Positions 14,309 to 22,230 of a DNA stretch of 35,800 bases are shown piece after piece; positions within the stretch are counted from its first letter, which is position 1, and the number at the start of each line of letters is the position of its first letter. The notes beneath the pieces are model-generated. The model searched no databases and had not been told where the DNA came from. It was given only the letters and a program-made list of their open reading frames with translations. This DNA is from Solirubrobacterales bacterium (GTDB lineage Bacteria > Actinomycetota > Thermoleophilia > Solirubrobacterales > Solirubrobacteraceae). The stretch is taken from NCBI GenBank assembly GCA_019240655.1, contig JAFAXX010000077.1:1-35800 (forward strand). The letters are read 5' to 3'. Made by a program: the position numbers and the translations under genes.

Positions 14309-15454
14309 ATGGCTGAGCTCGAGAAAGTCGTGATCGTCGGCGGCGGTGTGGGTGGGTGCGCAGTCGCGCTGGCGCTGCGCAGCGCCGGTGTGCAGGTCGA
14401 GATCCACGAGAAGTACGGCGACTTCCAGGGCCGAGCCACCGGCTTCTCCATCTGGGCTTACGCGATCAGGCGGCTGCTCAGCCTCGGCTTCGAGCGCCAG
14501 CGCCTCCAGCGAGTAGGCCGGGAGATAGTGCGGCAGGACATCTATTCGGAAGCCGGGGAACTGATGATGTCGTTGCCGGTCGGGGAGGTATCGGCGACGG
14601 TGGGTGCGCCCACCATGGACGTGGACAGACGGGGCCTACAGGAGGAGATCGTCGACATTCTCGGCGGTGCTGTGTACCGCTTCGGCTCCGAGGTTGTGGC
14701 GGTGCGGCAAGACAATGATTCGGCGAAAGCGCAGTTAGCCGATGGCTCGGCCGCAAGCGGCGACTTGGTGATCGCATGCGACGGAATTCGCTCGATCGTT
14801 CGCGACAGTTTCAACGATCCCCCCGAGTTCAAGATGTCCTCCTCGGATGTCGTTGAAGGGATCGCCGAGTTCACGCACCCGTGGCTGGCTGAGGGACACC
14901 ACGCGCAGGTGTGGGGCCGGGGTCGGCGCGCCGGAATCGGCCTCGTCGGTGAGGGCCGGGTGCGCTGGTTTCTGGGCGGGATCGTAAAGCCGGGGGAGCC
15001 CGAGATCGATCAAGCCGAGCTGGTCCGCCGAAGCCACGGCCTTCCCGACATCGTTGCCAGCGTCGTCGCCGCGACGGAGCCGGCGCAGATCGTGCGCGCC
15101 AGGATCGCTCACGCCTACCCTGTCGAGCACTGGCGTGACAGACGCGTTGTGCTGCTAGGCGACGCTGCGCACACGCTGTCGCCGTTCGCCGGCATGGGCG
15201 CCTGCTCGGCCATTGAGGACGCCGCCCAGCTCGTCGAGCAGCTCACGTCTGACAAGCCGCTCGACCTGGCGCTCGACACCTACGTGGAGCAGCGCAAGAC
15301 AAAGACTCTCGAGATCGAGAAGCGCGGTCGCCGCAACGAGCGGATGATGATGGCGCGGAACCCGCTCGTCACAACCATACGCGACTGGGTGTTGCAGCGG
15401 ACGCCCGACAAAAAGCTCCGTGAGATAGCCACTGAAATGGCGACCGGCGAGTAA
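14309..15454 (+). CDS. FAD-dependent monooxygenase (UbiH/salicylate-hydroxylase type)
   Basis: The 381-residue flavoprotein begins 'KVVIVGGGVGGCAVALALRS', the FAD-binding GxGxxG. It carries 'GDLVIACDGIRSIVR' (DG motif) and 'RRVVLLGDAAHTLSPFAGMG' (GD motif), followed by 'ACSAIEDAAQLVEQL'. Length and order fit single-component hydroxylases of the NahG/TetX-like group. The substrate is unknown. The ATG at 14309 is the first codon before the Rossmann fold; the open frame extends to 14198 without similarity. It shares no more than general family likeness with the preceding monooxygenase. It is followed 13 nt later by the end of a decayed IS481 element. Confidence 0.9.
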   Translation: MAELEKVVIVGGGVGGCAVALALRSAGVQVEIHEKYGDFQGRATGFSIWAYAIRRLLSLGFERQRLQRVGREIVRQDIYSEAGELMMSLPVGEVSATVGAPTMDVDRRGLQEEIVDILGGAVYRFGSEVVAVRQDNDSAKAQLADGSAASGDLVIACDGIRSIVRDSFNDPPEFKMSSSDVVEGIAEFTHPWLAEGHHAQVWGRGRRAGIGLVGEGRVRWFLGGIVKPGEPEIDQAELVRRSHGLPDIVASVVAATEPAQIVRARIAHAYPVEHWRDRRVVLLGDAAHTLSPFAGMGACSAIEDAAQLVEQLTSDKPLDLALDTYVEQRKTKTLEIEKRGRRNERMMMARNPLVTTIRDWVLQRTPDKKLREIATEMATGE

Positions 15455-15467
15455 CGGGAGCGGCCTG

Positions 15468-15967
15468 GGTGTAGGAGCCGAGGAGGTTGTTCAGGTCGTG
15501 TAAGCGAGCGGTCGGTGGCTTGTGAACCGTTCGGCTTTGCCGTTGGTCTGCGTATGGTGGGAGCGCGTGCGGAGGTGGCGGAGCTTGAGCGCTCGGCAGG
15601 CGATCGCGTGCGTGGTCGAGACATAGGGCAGCCGTTGTCGGTGATGACTCGGGCGATCGTGACGCCGTGAGGCCGTAGTGCTTGACCGCGGGACGCAGAA
15701 TCCGACTGCGGTGCTGGCCTCCTTGTCGTCGAGCACTCGACGTAGGCGAGGCGGGTCGCGTCATCGATCGCGACGGGGACGTACTCGGAGCCGAACTGGC
15801 GGCGCCGCGCGCCGTCGGCATCGGTCCGGGTGGGTGGCCAGTGACGGCGCACACCGCTGATCCGCTTGCCCGCGCCGCCCTGGATCCGCCCGAGCGTTTT
15901 GACGTCGATGTGCAACAGCTCGCGGGGTCGCACGCTGGTAGCGCTGAGCGGGCTCGAGGCCGAGCCG
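15468..15967 (-). mobile_element. IS481-family transposase remnant
   Basis: Pieces of a DDE transposase are spread over all three minus-strand frames. They are 'LEPAQRYQRATPR' (about 15955), 'RELLHIDVKTLGRI' with the first Asp at about 15906, 'EYVPVAIDDATRLAYVE', 'ILRPAVKHYGL', 'HGVTIARVITDNGCP' with the second Asp near 15639, 'LRHLRTRSHH' plus 'QTNGKAERF' with the third acidic residue, and 'LHDLNNLLGSYT' near the end. All are IS481 signatures. At least four frameshifts are needed, about 45 residues before the C-terminus are deleted, and the N-terminal HTH part is missing. No clear terminal inverted repeats were found, so the element is dead. Confidence 0.8.
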
Positions 15968-16133
15968 GCCCGATGATCGAGTGGTGGAGTTACCCCTACC
16001 TCGAGGATGGGGGTCCTCTGCCCGCCGAGACGCCCGATCGCCCCAGCGATTTTGACGGCCGCCGCAGGCACTCTCCGATCTCATGCAGATCAGGCCTTCA
16101 GCCACCACATCCGGCGGGCCGGCAGGCTCCGGC

Positions 16134-16245
16134 GTGTTCGGTCGCTTTGTCCGCGCCACGGCCCGGAGCGCGGCGCGTCGCCCCAAGACGACCGTCGCGC
16201 TTTGGCTCGCGCTGATCGTTGCGTGCGTGGGGTTCGGCGCCGATG
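16134..16245 (+). pseudogene. MMPL-type transporter, N-terminal remnant
   Basis: From GTG 16134 the frame reads 'VFGRFVRATARSAARRPKTT' then 'VALWLALIVACVGFGA'. This is the cytoplasmic start and first transmembrane helix of actinobacterial MMPL/RND exporters. The next expected segment (a Gly/Thr-rich extracellular start) is absent and the frame soon becomes arginine-rich. A full MMPL protein has 700 or more residues, so this is a fragment left between the IS481 remnant and the two-component system. MMPL genes often neighbour such kinase/regulator pairs. Confidence 0.55.
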
Positions 16246-16344
16246 CCCGAACCGGAGTTCGAGAGGCCGACGTCTCTCGTAGGGGTGGCCGCCGCGGTTT
16301 GGCTCCCGCTCGGGCTTCCCGCAGGCGCGCCCGGGGCTGGGATC

Positions 16345-17385
16345 ATGGTGTCAGTGTCGCAGCGATCGGATCGACCAATGACTGACTACGGCCACGACAT
16401 CGACCTGCGGTCCGTCGTTCGGGGCGCCGCGTTCGCGCCGTCGCTCGTGCTCCTGACCGCGCTCATCGTCATCTGGGCGGCGACCGGAGCCGGGTACTTC
16501 TGGCCGATGTGGGTCGCGCTCGGACTGGCGATCCCAACCGGCCTTTGGCTTGCCGTGCGCTGGGCGTGGCGTCGGCCGCGGGGAGCGACTCGCCGGTACG
16601 CGATGCAGGCGAGCATCTCGGTGGTACTGGTCGTCACCGCCGTGCTGGTGTGGGCGATGTCGGGAGGCGGCTTTTTCTGGCCGGTCTTCCCGTTCGTCGG
16701 GCTGTCCGTCGCGCTTGCCCTGAACCCGGTGTTCCTGCGGCCCGGTCAGCGGAAGCTCCAGAATCGCGTCGACGAGCTGACCCGTACCCGCAGCGGAGCG
16801 CTCAACGTTCAGGCATCCGAGCTGCGGCGGATCGAGCGCGATCTACACGACGGAGCCCAGGCCAGGCTCGTCGCGCTCAGCATGCAGCTCGGGCGTGCAG
16901 AGGAGCGTCTGGCCGATCACCCCGATAGCGCGGCGCTCGTGCGGCAGGCTCGCGAGGAGGCGACCGCTGCGATCAGGGAGCTGCGGGACCTTGCGCGTGG
17001 GATCGCGCCGCCGGTGCTCGCCGATCGGGGTCTGGTCGCCGCGGTCGAGGCGCTCGCGGGCCGATCGACCGCGAACGTCGAGGTGGTCGGACATCTGGCT
17101 CATCGCCTGCCACCGGTGGTCGAGACCGCGGCCTACTTCGTCGTCGCCGAGTCGCTGACCAACGTCGTCAAGCACGCGCCGGGCGCCAGGGCGCGCGTCA
17201 CGCTGAGCCAAGACGGGGCGATGCTCGTTGTCGAGGTCGCCGACAATGGGCCCGGCGGCGCGGACGTCACGGCGAGCGGGCTGACCGGGCTCAAGCAGCG
17301 AGTCGAGGCGCTCGATGGCCGGCTCGAGGTTCACAGCGTGGCTCGTGAGGGAACGGTCGTCTGGGCCGTGCTGCCGTGCGAGTAG
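16345..17385 (+). CDS. Membrane sensor histidine kinase (NarL-partner, HisKA_3 type)
   Basis: The 346-residue kinase has four hydrophobic segments in its first 130 residues. They form two '2TM'-like halves, each containing a W(A)xxGxGYFWP-type motif ('TGAGYFWPMW' and 'SGGGFFWPVF'). A linker follows, then the dimerisation/phosphoacceptor box 'RRIERDLHDGAQARLVALS' with His168, and an HATPase region with 'ESLTNVVKHA' (N box) and 'VADNGPGG' (G1). No extracellular sensor domain of size is present, so it may sense the membrane. The start is uncertain: ATG 16345 (chosen, GGGG 9 nt upstream) or ATG 16378. The stop overlaps the response-regulator start by 10 nt. Confidence 0.9.
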   Translation: MVSVSQRSDRPMTDYGHDIDLRSVVRGAAFAPSLVLLTALIVIWAATGAGYFWPMWVALGLAIPTGLWLAVRWAWRRPRGATRRYAMQASISVVLVVTAVLVWAMSGGGFFWPVFPFVGLSVALALNPVFLRPGQRKLQNRVDELTRTRSGALNVQASELRRIERDLHDGAQARLVALSMQLGRAEERLADHPDSAALVRQAREEATAAIRELRDLARGIAPPVLADRGLVAAVEALAGRSTANVEVVGHLAHRLPPVVETAAYFVVAESLTNVVKHAPGARARVTLSQDGAMLVVEVADNGPGGADVTASGLTGLKQRVEALDGRLEVHSVAREGTVVWAVLPCE

Positions 17386-18041
17386 TCGTCGTCGAGGACT
17401 CGGCGCTGCTTCGCGAAGGGATCGTGGCGCTGCTGGCCGAGAACGGAATCGAGGTCGTCGCGCATGCTGAGGACGGTCCCGGGCTGCTGCGGATCGTCGA
17501 CGGCCACAAGCCCGATCTGGCGATCTGCGACGTGCGCTTACCGCCGACGTTCACCGACGAGGGCATCCGTGCGGCGCTGGAGGCGCGCCGAAGGCATCCC
17601 GGCCTCGCGATCCTGATTCTCTCGGCGTACGTCGAGCCGGTGTACACCGGCGAGCTGCTCGCGGCGGGCGACAGCGGGATCGGCTACCTGCTCAAGGAGC
17701 GCGTCAGCGAAGTCAGGACATTCGTCGACTCGGTCAAGCGCGTCGCCGCCGGCGGGACCGCGCTCGACCGCGAGGTCGTCAGCACGCTGATCGCCGACCG
17801 CAACCGCAGCGGCAATCGAGCCGAGCTCGAAGCGCTGACGCCCCGCGAACGGGAGACCCTCGAGCTGATCGCCCAGGGTCGCACCAACGCCGCCATCGCC
17901 CGCGAGATGGTGGTCACGCTCGGCGCGGTCGAGAAGCACGTGTCGAACGTCTTCGCCAAGCTCGAGCTGCCCGCGGGCGAGGATGATCACCGGCGGGTGC
18001 TGGCGGTCCTCGCGTTTCTGCGCGCGACCGGAGGGCAGTGA
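17376..18041 (+). CDS. NarL/LuxR-family response regulator
   Basis: The 221-residue protein has a receiver domain with acidic residues E7/D8, phospho-acceptor D52 in 'LAICDVRLP', S83 and K107 ('YLLKERV'). A C-terminal LuxR helix-turn-helix follows: 'LTPRERETLELIAQGRTNAA', then 'LGAVEKHVSNVFAKL'. It should be phosphorylated by the overlapping histidine kinase and act as a DNA-binding regulator. The start is GTG 17376, inside the kinase gene (10-nt overlap), so translation is coupled. The nearby broken MMPL transporter may have been a target. Confidence 0.93.
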   Translation: MRVVVVEDSALLREGIVALLAENGIEVVAHAEDGPGLLRIVDGHKPDLAICDVRLPPTFTDEGIRAALEARRRHPGLAILILSAYVEPVYTGELLAAGDSGIGYLLKERVSEVRTFVDSVKRVAAGGTALDREVVSTLIADRNRSGNRAELEALTPRERETLELIAQGRTNAAIAREMVVTLGAVEKHVSNVFAKLELPAGEDDHRRVLAVLAFLRATGGQ

Positions 18042-18298
18042 GCAACGGGGCGCGCGGATCGCTAACTAGGTCATGCCGCTGAACTGCCGCTGTGATGTTC
18101 AGCACTTTGCCCCGTGATGAGGTTCGCCCACGGCGTGCAGAGCGGGAACACCCGCCGGCTGCCCCCGCTGCCGCGCCGGACGGCCGAGCGAACTGATTCG
18201 TTCAGTCGGCCAGCTCCCTGGAATGCGCCGGCGGCGGTCACGCGGCGATCGACCGAGCCGCCGGTCGCCTGATGGCTGGTCGGCCCGCGCCAGTGACC
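18042..18298. other. Convergent intergenic region with inverted repeat
   Basis: The response regulator and the epoxide hydrolase converge here. GCTGAAC (18078-18084) and GTTCAGC (18097-18103) form a 7-bp stem with a 12-nt loop, a possible bidirectional terminator. No coding signal is seen in the remainder. Confidence 0.35.
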
Positions 18299-19471
18299 TC
18301 AGCGGAATAGCCGGAAAGCGGCTCGCACCTCCTCCACGAACGTCGCCGGCTGCTCCAACGCGGCGAAGTGGCCGCCTTTGTCGAGCTCGTTCCAGTAGCG
18401 CAAATCGCGGAACTGCTGCTCGGCCCAGCGACGTGACGGACGGTAGATCTCCTTGGGGAAAATCGATGCGCCGGCCGGCACGCAAACGGGGTCCCGGAGG
18501 CGTTTGCCGAAGCTCTCCCAATACAGTCGGGCCGCGGATGCCCCGGTGCCGGGGAGCCAATAGAGCATGATGTTGTCCAGGATCTCGTCCCTCGTGAAGG
18601 CGTTGGCCGGATCGCCGTCGCAGTCGCTCCACGCCCAGAACTTCTCGACGATCCAGCCCAACAGCCCCGCGGGCGAGTCGACCAGCCCGTAGCCGAGGCT
18701 CTGCGGACGGGTCGACTGCTCGACGGCATAGCCCGAGCCCCACCTGCGGTGGTCGTCCAGCGCGGCGAGTGCCTCCCGCTCCCGCTCGGTGAGCTCACCG
18801 GCATTTCCCGGATCGGGGAACGCAAACACCATGTTCAGGTGGATGCCGATTAGGTGCTCGGGATGCTGGACGCTGAGCGCCGTGGTCACCTGCGACCCCC
18901 AGTCGCCACCCTGGGCACCGTAGCGCGCGTAGCCGAGCCTGGCCATCAGCTGATCCCAGGCGTCCGCGATCCGCTGGGTGGCCCAGCCCGGCCGCGCTGG
19001 CTTGCCGCTGAACCCGAATCCTGGCAGCGTCGGGCACACCACGTCGAACGCGTCCCCAGCGCTCCCACCGAACGCCACGGGATCCGTCAGCGGCTCGATG
19101 ACCTTGCCGAACTCGACGACCGAGCCAGGCCAGCCATGCGTCATGACCAGCGGGACGGCGCCGTCGTGCGAGGAACGAACGTGGACGAAATGAATGTCCA
19201 AGCCGTCGATCATCGTCCGAAACTGCGGGAAGCGATTGACCCTTGCCTGCGCCTTCGCCCAGTCGTACTCGTCAAGCCAGTACTGGCACAGGTCGCGTGC
19301 ATACGCGAGCGGTGTCCCCTGCGACCAGTCGTCCACAGTCTCAGCGTCTGGCCAGCGAGTGCGGCGCAGCCGATCGCGAAGATCCTCGATGTCAGCTTCG
19401 GGGACGTCGATGCGGAACGGGACGACGCCATCACCCATTGCGCCGGCATCGTAGAGAGTGGCGAGTGCCAT
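18299..19471 (-). CDS. Epoxide hydrolase (microsomal-type alpha/beta hydrolase)
   Basis: The 390-residue protein has the N-terminal EHN domain ('PFRIDVPEADIEDLRDRLRR', 'TRWPD', 'YWLDEYDW') followed by an alpha/beta-hydrolase fold. It shows 'VMTHGWPGSVVEF' (oxyanion HGWPG, residues 112-116), 'PTLPGFGFS', nucleophile Asp190 in 'QGGDWGSQ', and the catalytic His in 'ELDKGGHFAALEQP' near the C-terminus. It should hydrolyse epoxides to diols, a plausible partner for the monooxygenases in this region. I start at ATG 19471, and ATG 19438 is an alternative. The open frame to 19561 is Arg-rich and dissimilar. It stands alone on its strand with no clear promoter. Confidence 0.9.
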   Translation of the reverse strand: MALATLYDAGAMGDGVVPFRIDVPEADIEDLRDRLRRTRWPDAETVDDWSQGTPLAYARDLCQYWLDEYDWAKAQARVNRFPQFRTMIDGLDIHFVHVRSSHDGAVPLVMTHGWPGSVVEFGKVIEPLTDPVAFGGSAGDAFDVVCPTLPGFGFSGKPARPGWATQRIADAWDQLMARLGYARYGAQGGDWGSQVTTALSVQHPEHLIGIHLNMVFAFPDPGNAGELTEREREALAALDDHRRWGSGYAVEQSTRPQSLGYGLVDSPAGLLGWIVEKFWAWSDCDGDPANAFTRDEILDNIMLYWLPGTGASAARLYWESFGKRLRDPVCVPAGASIFPKEIYRPSRRWAEQQFRDLRYWNELDKGGHFAALEQPATFVEEVRAAFRLFR

Positions 19472-19663
19472 GATCCCGCCGCCATGGAGGCCGACGCCCG
19501 CGCCGGCGCGATGGTCGGTGCGGCTGCGCCGGCAGCGCACTTCGTCGCGTCGGTCGGTCATCAGGGCGACCTCGAGCCTGCGGGCGAACGGCAGGAGCTC
19601 GTGCCGGCGCGCGGTCGGGGACTGCTCCGGCGCGCTCGAATCAGCGGCTGCTGGTGTCGGCGA

Positions 19664-20080
19664 TCAGCAGCCGAGCTCCGAGCTCAGCCTCGCCCAGCCC
19701 CAGTAGTCCGCGGTCAAGGTGGGCCGGACATCGGCCAGCGCCCGACCGTACTGCGCGAGGTAGTCGCGCACGAGCCAGAACCGCGGGATCTCCGCGAAGT
19801 CCCAGTGCGCTGCCCCGGCCGGGCGCTGCGCACGCATCACCGCTGACGGTTCGACCGCGGTGACGTTGCGGTCCGCCGGCATGCTGTAGCAGTGCTCGCT
19901 TGCCGGGAAGTGGCGGGCGCGGACATCGTCGGCGAAAGCGCCGACGGCGGCGATCATCTCGGTCCGGAGGTGCGCGTACCGCTTGACGAACCGGGGTTGA
20001 AACTCGCCGAAGATTCGCAGGAGGACGAGGACCTGGCCGTCGGTGCGCGGGCCGGCGCGCCCGTTTGACGTACGGCGCAA
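19664..20080 (-). pseudogene. PanB-like C-terminal remnant plus unidentified tail
   Basis: The frame at about 20044-19870 reads 'TDGQVLVLLRIFGEFQPRFV', 'KRYAHLRTEM' and 'RARHFPASEHCYS'. This resembles the C-terminal end of ketopantoate hydroxymethyltransferase (DGQVLV...PKFVKxYA...FPxxEHSY). Everything upstream that should hold the TIM-barrel catalytic residues is missing. The last 60 residues ('HWDFAEIPRFWLVRDYLAQY' and on) do not belong to PanB and I do not recognise them. It is most likely a broken gene fused to another fragment. The 190 bp between it and the epoxide hydrolase hold nothing recognisable. Confidence 0.45.
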
Positions 20081-20281
20081 GACCTACACAGACGGGCTGC
20101 ACTGCGACTTCTACAGCGAGAGGTTCTGACCAAACGGTTAGCTCTGAAGCTTCTGCTCGGGCAGTTCGTAGACGCCTGAGTCGGGCTCGATATCGCGCCG
20201 AGCAATCGCTCTAGCGCGCATCACCAGGCCACCGCTTCGAAGCCATCGGCCGGGCGTTGGCAACATCGCTCCCCTCCGGCT

Positions 20282-20470
20282 ATTGACCCAACTGTCAACG
20301 GCCGCCGCGGGCTTCTTCGGAAACATCGGCTCGACGGTCGAGAACAATTCTGGCAGCGAGCCGAGCGACGCTGGCTCGAGTTCGAGCTCGTCGACGGCCG
20401 CGCCGTCGCCGCCACCTGGCATCGGGCGTCCCTCGACTCCCCAATGCCGTTGATCGGTCCGTCAGGCTGA
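20282..20470 (+). pseudogene. Unidentified C-terminal gene fragment
   Basis: The plus-strand frame reads 'LDGREQFWQRAERRWLEFEL', 'VDGRAVAATWH' and 'SLDSPMPLIGPSG', then TGA at 20468. It has the residue balance of a real protein end, but there is no start codon and I cannot place the family. A second short tail, 'DVRRKTYTDGLHCDFYSERF' ending TGA at 20127-20129, lies upstream in another frame. Both look like ends of lost genes. The 94-codon ORF on the other strand (20138-20422) has weaker codon bias. Confidence 0.3.
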
Positions 20471-20839
20471 GCATCTCGCGCCCCGATCCTGCCCAAAGAG
20501 CGCCGTTGCTGCTGAAACCTCCCCGTGGGCGTTCAAGTACAGGCGGGGTTGAGGACGCGGACGCGCAGACCGTGATCCTCCGCGCCCTGAAGCCCAGTTG
20601 GGCTTCTCCCTAGGCTTCCCACCCCGCCGACCAAGAGCCGGACGACTCACGCCAGGGCAGGGACAGGCGATCAAGCACGGGCCTGGATTTACAGCTCAAC
20701 TCACATCCGTCGATTTCCAAGCCAGAGCTCACTCGTGATGGGCGACCTCGCGTCGCACTTGGCAGAGGAGTCGTGCGACATTTGTCCATCGCGCGAGCTG
20801 TCCGGCGGCCTGTCGGCTTCGCCGCGAGGCTCGCAGCGG
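20471..20839. other. Intergenic region upstream of cydA
   Basis: About 370 bp with short ORFs in several frames, none with recognisable similarity or strong codon bias. GC content appears lower than in the flanking genes. I see no regulator gene and no convincing redox-regulator operator. Confidence 0.4.
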
Positions 20840-20845
20840 TACCGT
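20840..20845 (+). promoter_or_regulatory. Possible -10 box (TACCGT) of cydAB
   Basis: TACCGT fits TANNNT and would start transcription about 5 nt before the cydA ATG. No -35 match is visible. Confidence 0.3.
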
Positions 20846-20856
20846 GCGGCCCAGGC

Positions 20857-22230
20857 ATGAGCATGCTCGCTGCGGCTTTCCCCCCGGTGCATCAGGAGTA
20901 TCTGCTGCAAGCTCGGCAGATGCAGGCGCTTTCGTTCGCGGTGCACATCCCACTCGTGTGCTTCGGGATCGCATTCCCCGCGATGGTGCTGTTCATGGAG
21001 TGGCTGGGGATGCGGACCGGCGACCCGGTCTATCGGACGGTAGCCCGGCGCTGGAGCCGGATCGTGTTGGCGCTGTTTGCGATCGGCGTCATCACCGGCA
21101 CGATCCTCAGCTTTGAGATGGGTCTGCTGTGGCCGAACTTCACGGCCACCTTCGGCAGCGTGTTCGGGCTGGGATTCGCCATCGAGGGATTCTCGTTCTT
21201 CATGGAGGCGATCTTCATCGGGATCTACACCTATGGCTGGGATCGGCTCTCACCTCGAGTGCACTTCGTGTCCGGATTGCCGATCGTGATCACCGGCTTC
21301 ACGGGTTCGCTCACGGTGATCGCGGTCAACGCCTGGATGAACCACCCCGGCGGATTCCGACTCGTCGGCGGCAGAGTCGTCGACGTCGATCCGTTGGGCG
21401 CGCTGTTTGGCAATTCGATGCTGTGGTCGGAGCTGATCCACATGTACATCGCTGGGTACATGGTCACGGGGTTCGTGATGGCCGGCGTGTACGCGTTCTG
21501 CCGGCTGCGCGGCCGTTGGACCCGGTACGAGCGCGTGGCGATGACGATCCCGCTCACGATCGCCTGCCTGGCGGCGCCGGTCCAAGTGCTCGTCGGGGAC
21601 TGGATCGCGCGGGTGATCGCGGTGGAGCAGCCGATCAAGCTGGCCGCGCTCGAGGGGCTGTACAGGACGACCCGCGGCGCCAGCGAGCACATCCTCGGCT
21701 GGTATACCGGCGGCCAGATCAAATACGGGATCGGGATCCCTCATTTCCTGTCGCTGCTGGCCTTCCACAGCTGGAACGCGCGCGTGACCGGCCTCGAGAC
21801 CGTCTCGGCGAGCCAGCGTCCGCCGATCAACGTCACCCGCCTTTCGTTCCAGACGATGGTCGGGATCGGCACGCTGCTGGCGCTGCTCGGCCTCTTCTAC
21901 CTGTTTGTGCGCATCCGCCGCCGGCGGCTTCCGCTCTCCAAGTGGTTCTACTCGGCGGTTGTCGCGGCGGGACCCGCCGCGACGGTGGCGCTCATCGCCG
22001 GCTGGGTGACGACCGAGGTCGGCCGCCAGCCGTGGGTCGTCTACCACGTGATGACGACCGCGCAGTCGGTCACCGGCGCAAGCGGGATCCCCGTCGGGTA
22101 CACCGTCCTCGTCATCACCTACATCGCCGTCGCCGGGGCGATGCTATGGATCCTGCGCCGGCTGGCGCGCTCGCCGCTTGACCTCCCCGGCGCCGATGCG
22201 CCTCCCGACTCGACCCTGCAGCCCGCCTGA
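20857..22230 (+). CDS. cydA: Cytochrome bd quinol oxidase subunit I
   Basis: The 457-residue membrane protein has nine or so hydrophobic helices and the CydA signatures. These include the heme-ligand His30 in 'QALSFAVHIPLV', 'FSFFMEAIFIGIYTYGWDRL' with the conserved Glu, 'ELIHMYIAGYMVTGF' with the second heme His, and 'GWVTTEVGRQPWVVY'. The quinol-binding Q-loop is short, as in the cyanide-insensitive CioA branch. The complex oxidises quinol and reduces O2 to water with high affinity. The ATG at 20857 is chosen (a second ATG follows two codons later). Upstream in-frame sequence is basic and unlike CydA. The stop overlaps the cydB ATG (TGATG). Confidence 0.95.
   Translation: MSMLAAAFPPVHQEYLLQARQMQALSFAVHIPLVCFGIAFPAMVLFMEWLGMRTGDPVYRTVARRWSRIVLALFAIGVITGTILSFEMGLLWPNFTATFGSVFGLGFAIEGFSFFMEAIFIGIYTYGWDRLSPRVHFVSGLPIVITGFTGSLTVIAVNAWMNHPGGFRLVGGRVVDVDPLGALFGNSMLWSELIHMYIAGYMVTGFVMAGVYAFCRLRGRWTRYERVAMTIPLTIACLAAPVQVLVGDWIARVIAVEQPIKLAALEGLYRTTRGASEHILGWYTGGQIKYGIGIPHFLSLLAFHSWNARVTGLETVSASQRPPINVTRLSFQTMVGIGTLLALLGLFYLFVRIRRRRLPLSKWFYSAVVAAGPAATVALIAGWVTTEVGRQPWVVYHVMTTAQSVTGASGIPVGYTVLVITYIAVAGAMLWILRRLARSPLDLPGADAPPDSTLQPA

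Noticed and set aside
16219..16344. Extended N-terminus of the histidine kinase
   Set aside because: The in-frame extension lies over the MMPL remnant and spacer and shows no membrane or sensor pattern. ATG 16345 or 16378 is a better start.
18099..18743. 214-codon minus-strand ORF overlapping the epoxide hydrolase
   Set aside because: It is a frame-shifted shadow of the epoxide hydrolase, which has full catalytic motifs in its own frame.
20283..20298. TTGAC-N6-GTCAA inverted repeat as a cydA operator
   Set aside because: The arms are only 5 bp and it lies over 550 bp upstream of cydA, inside a probable gene remnant. A chance match is likely.
20138..20422. 94-codon minus-strand ORF upstream of cydA
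   Set aside because: Third-position GC is clearly lower than in real genes here, and the plus strand holds a more protein-like tail (20282-20470). No family is recognised.
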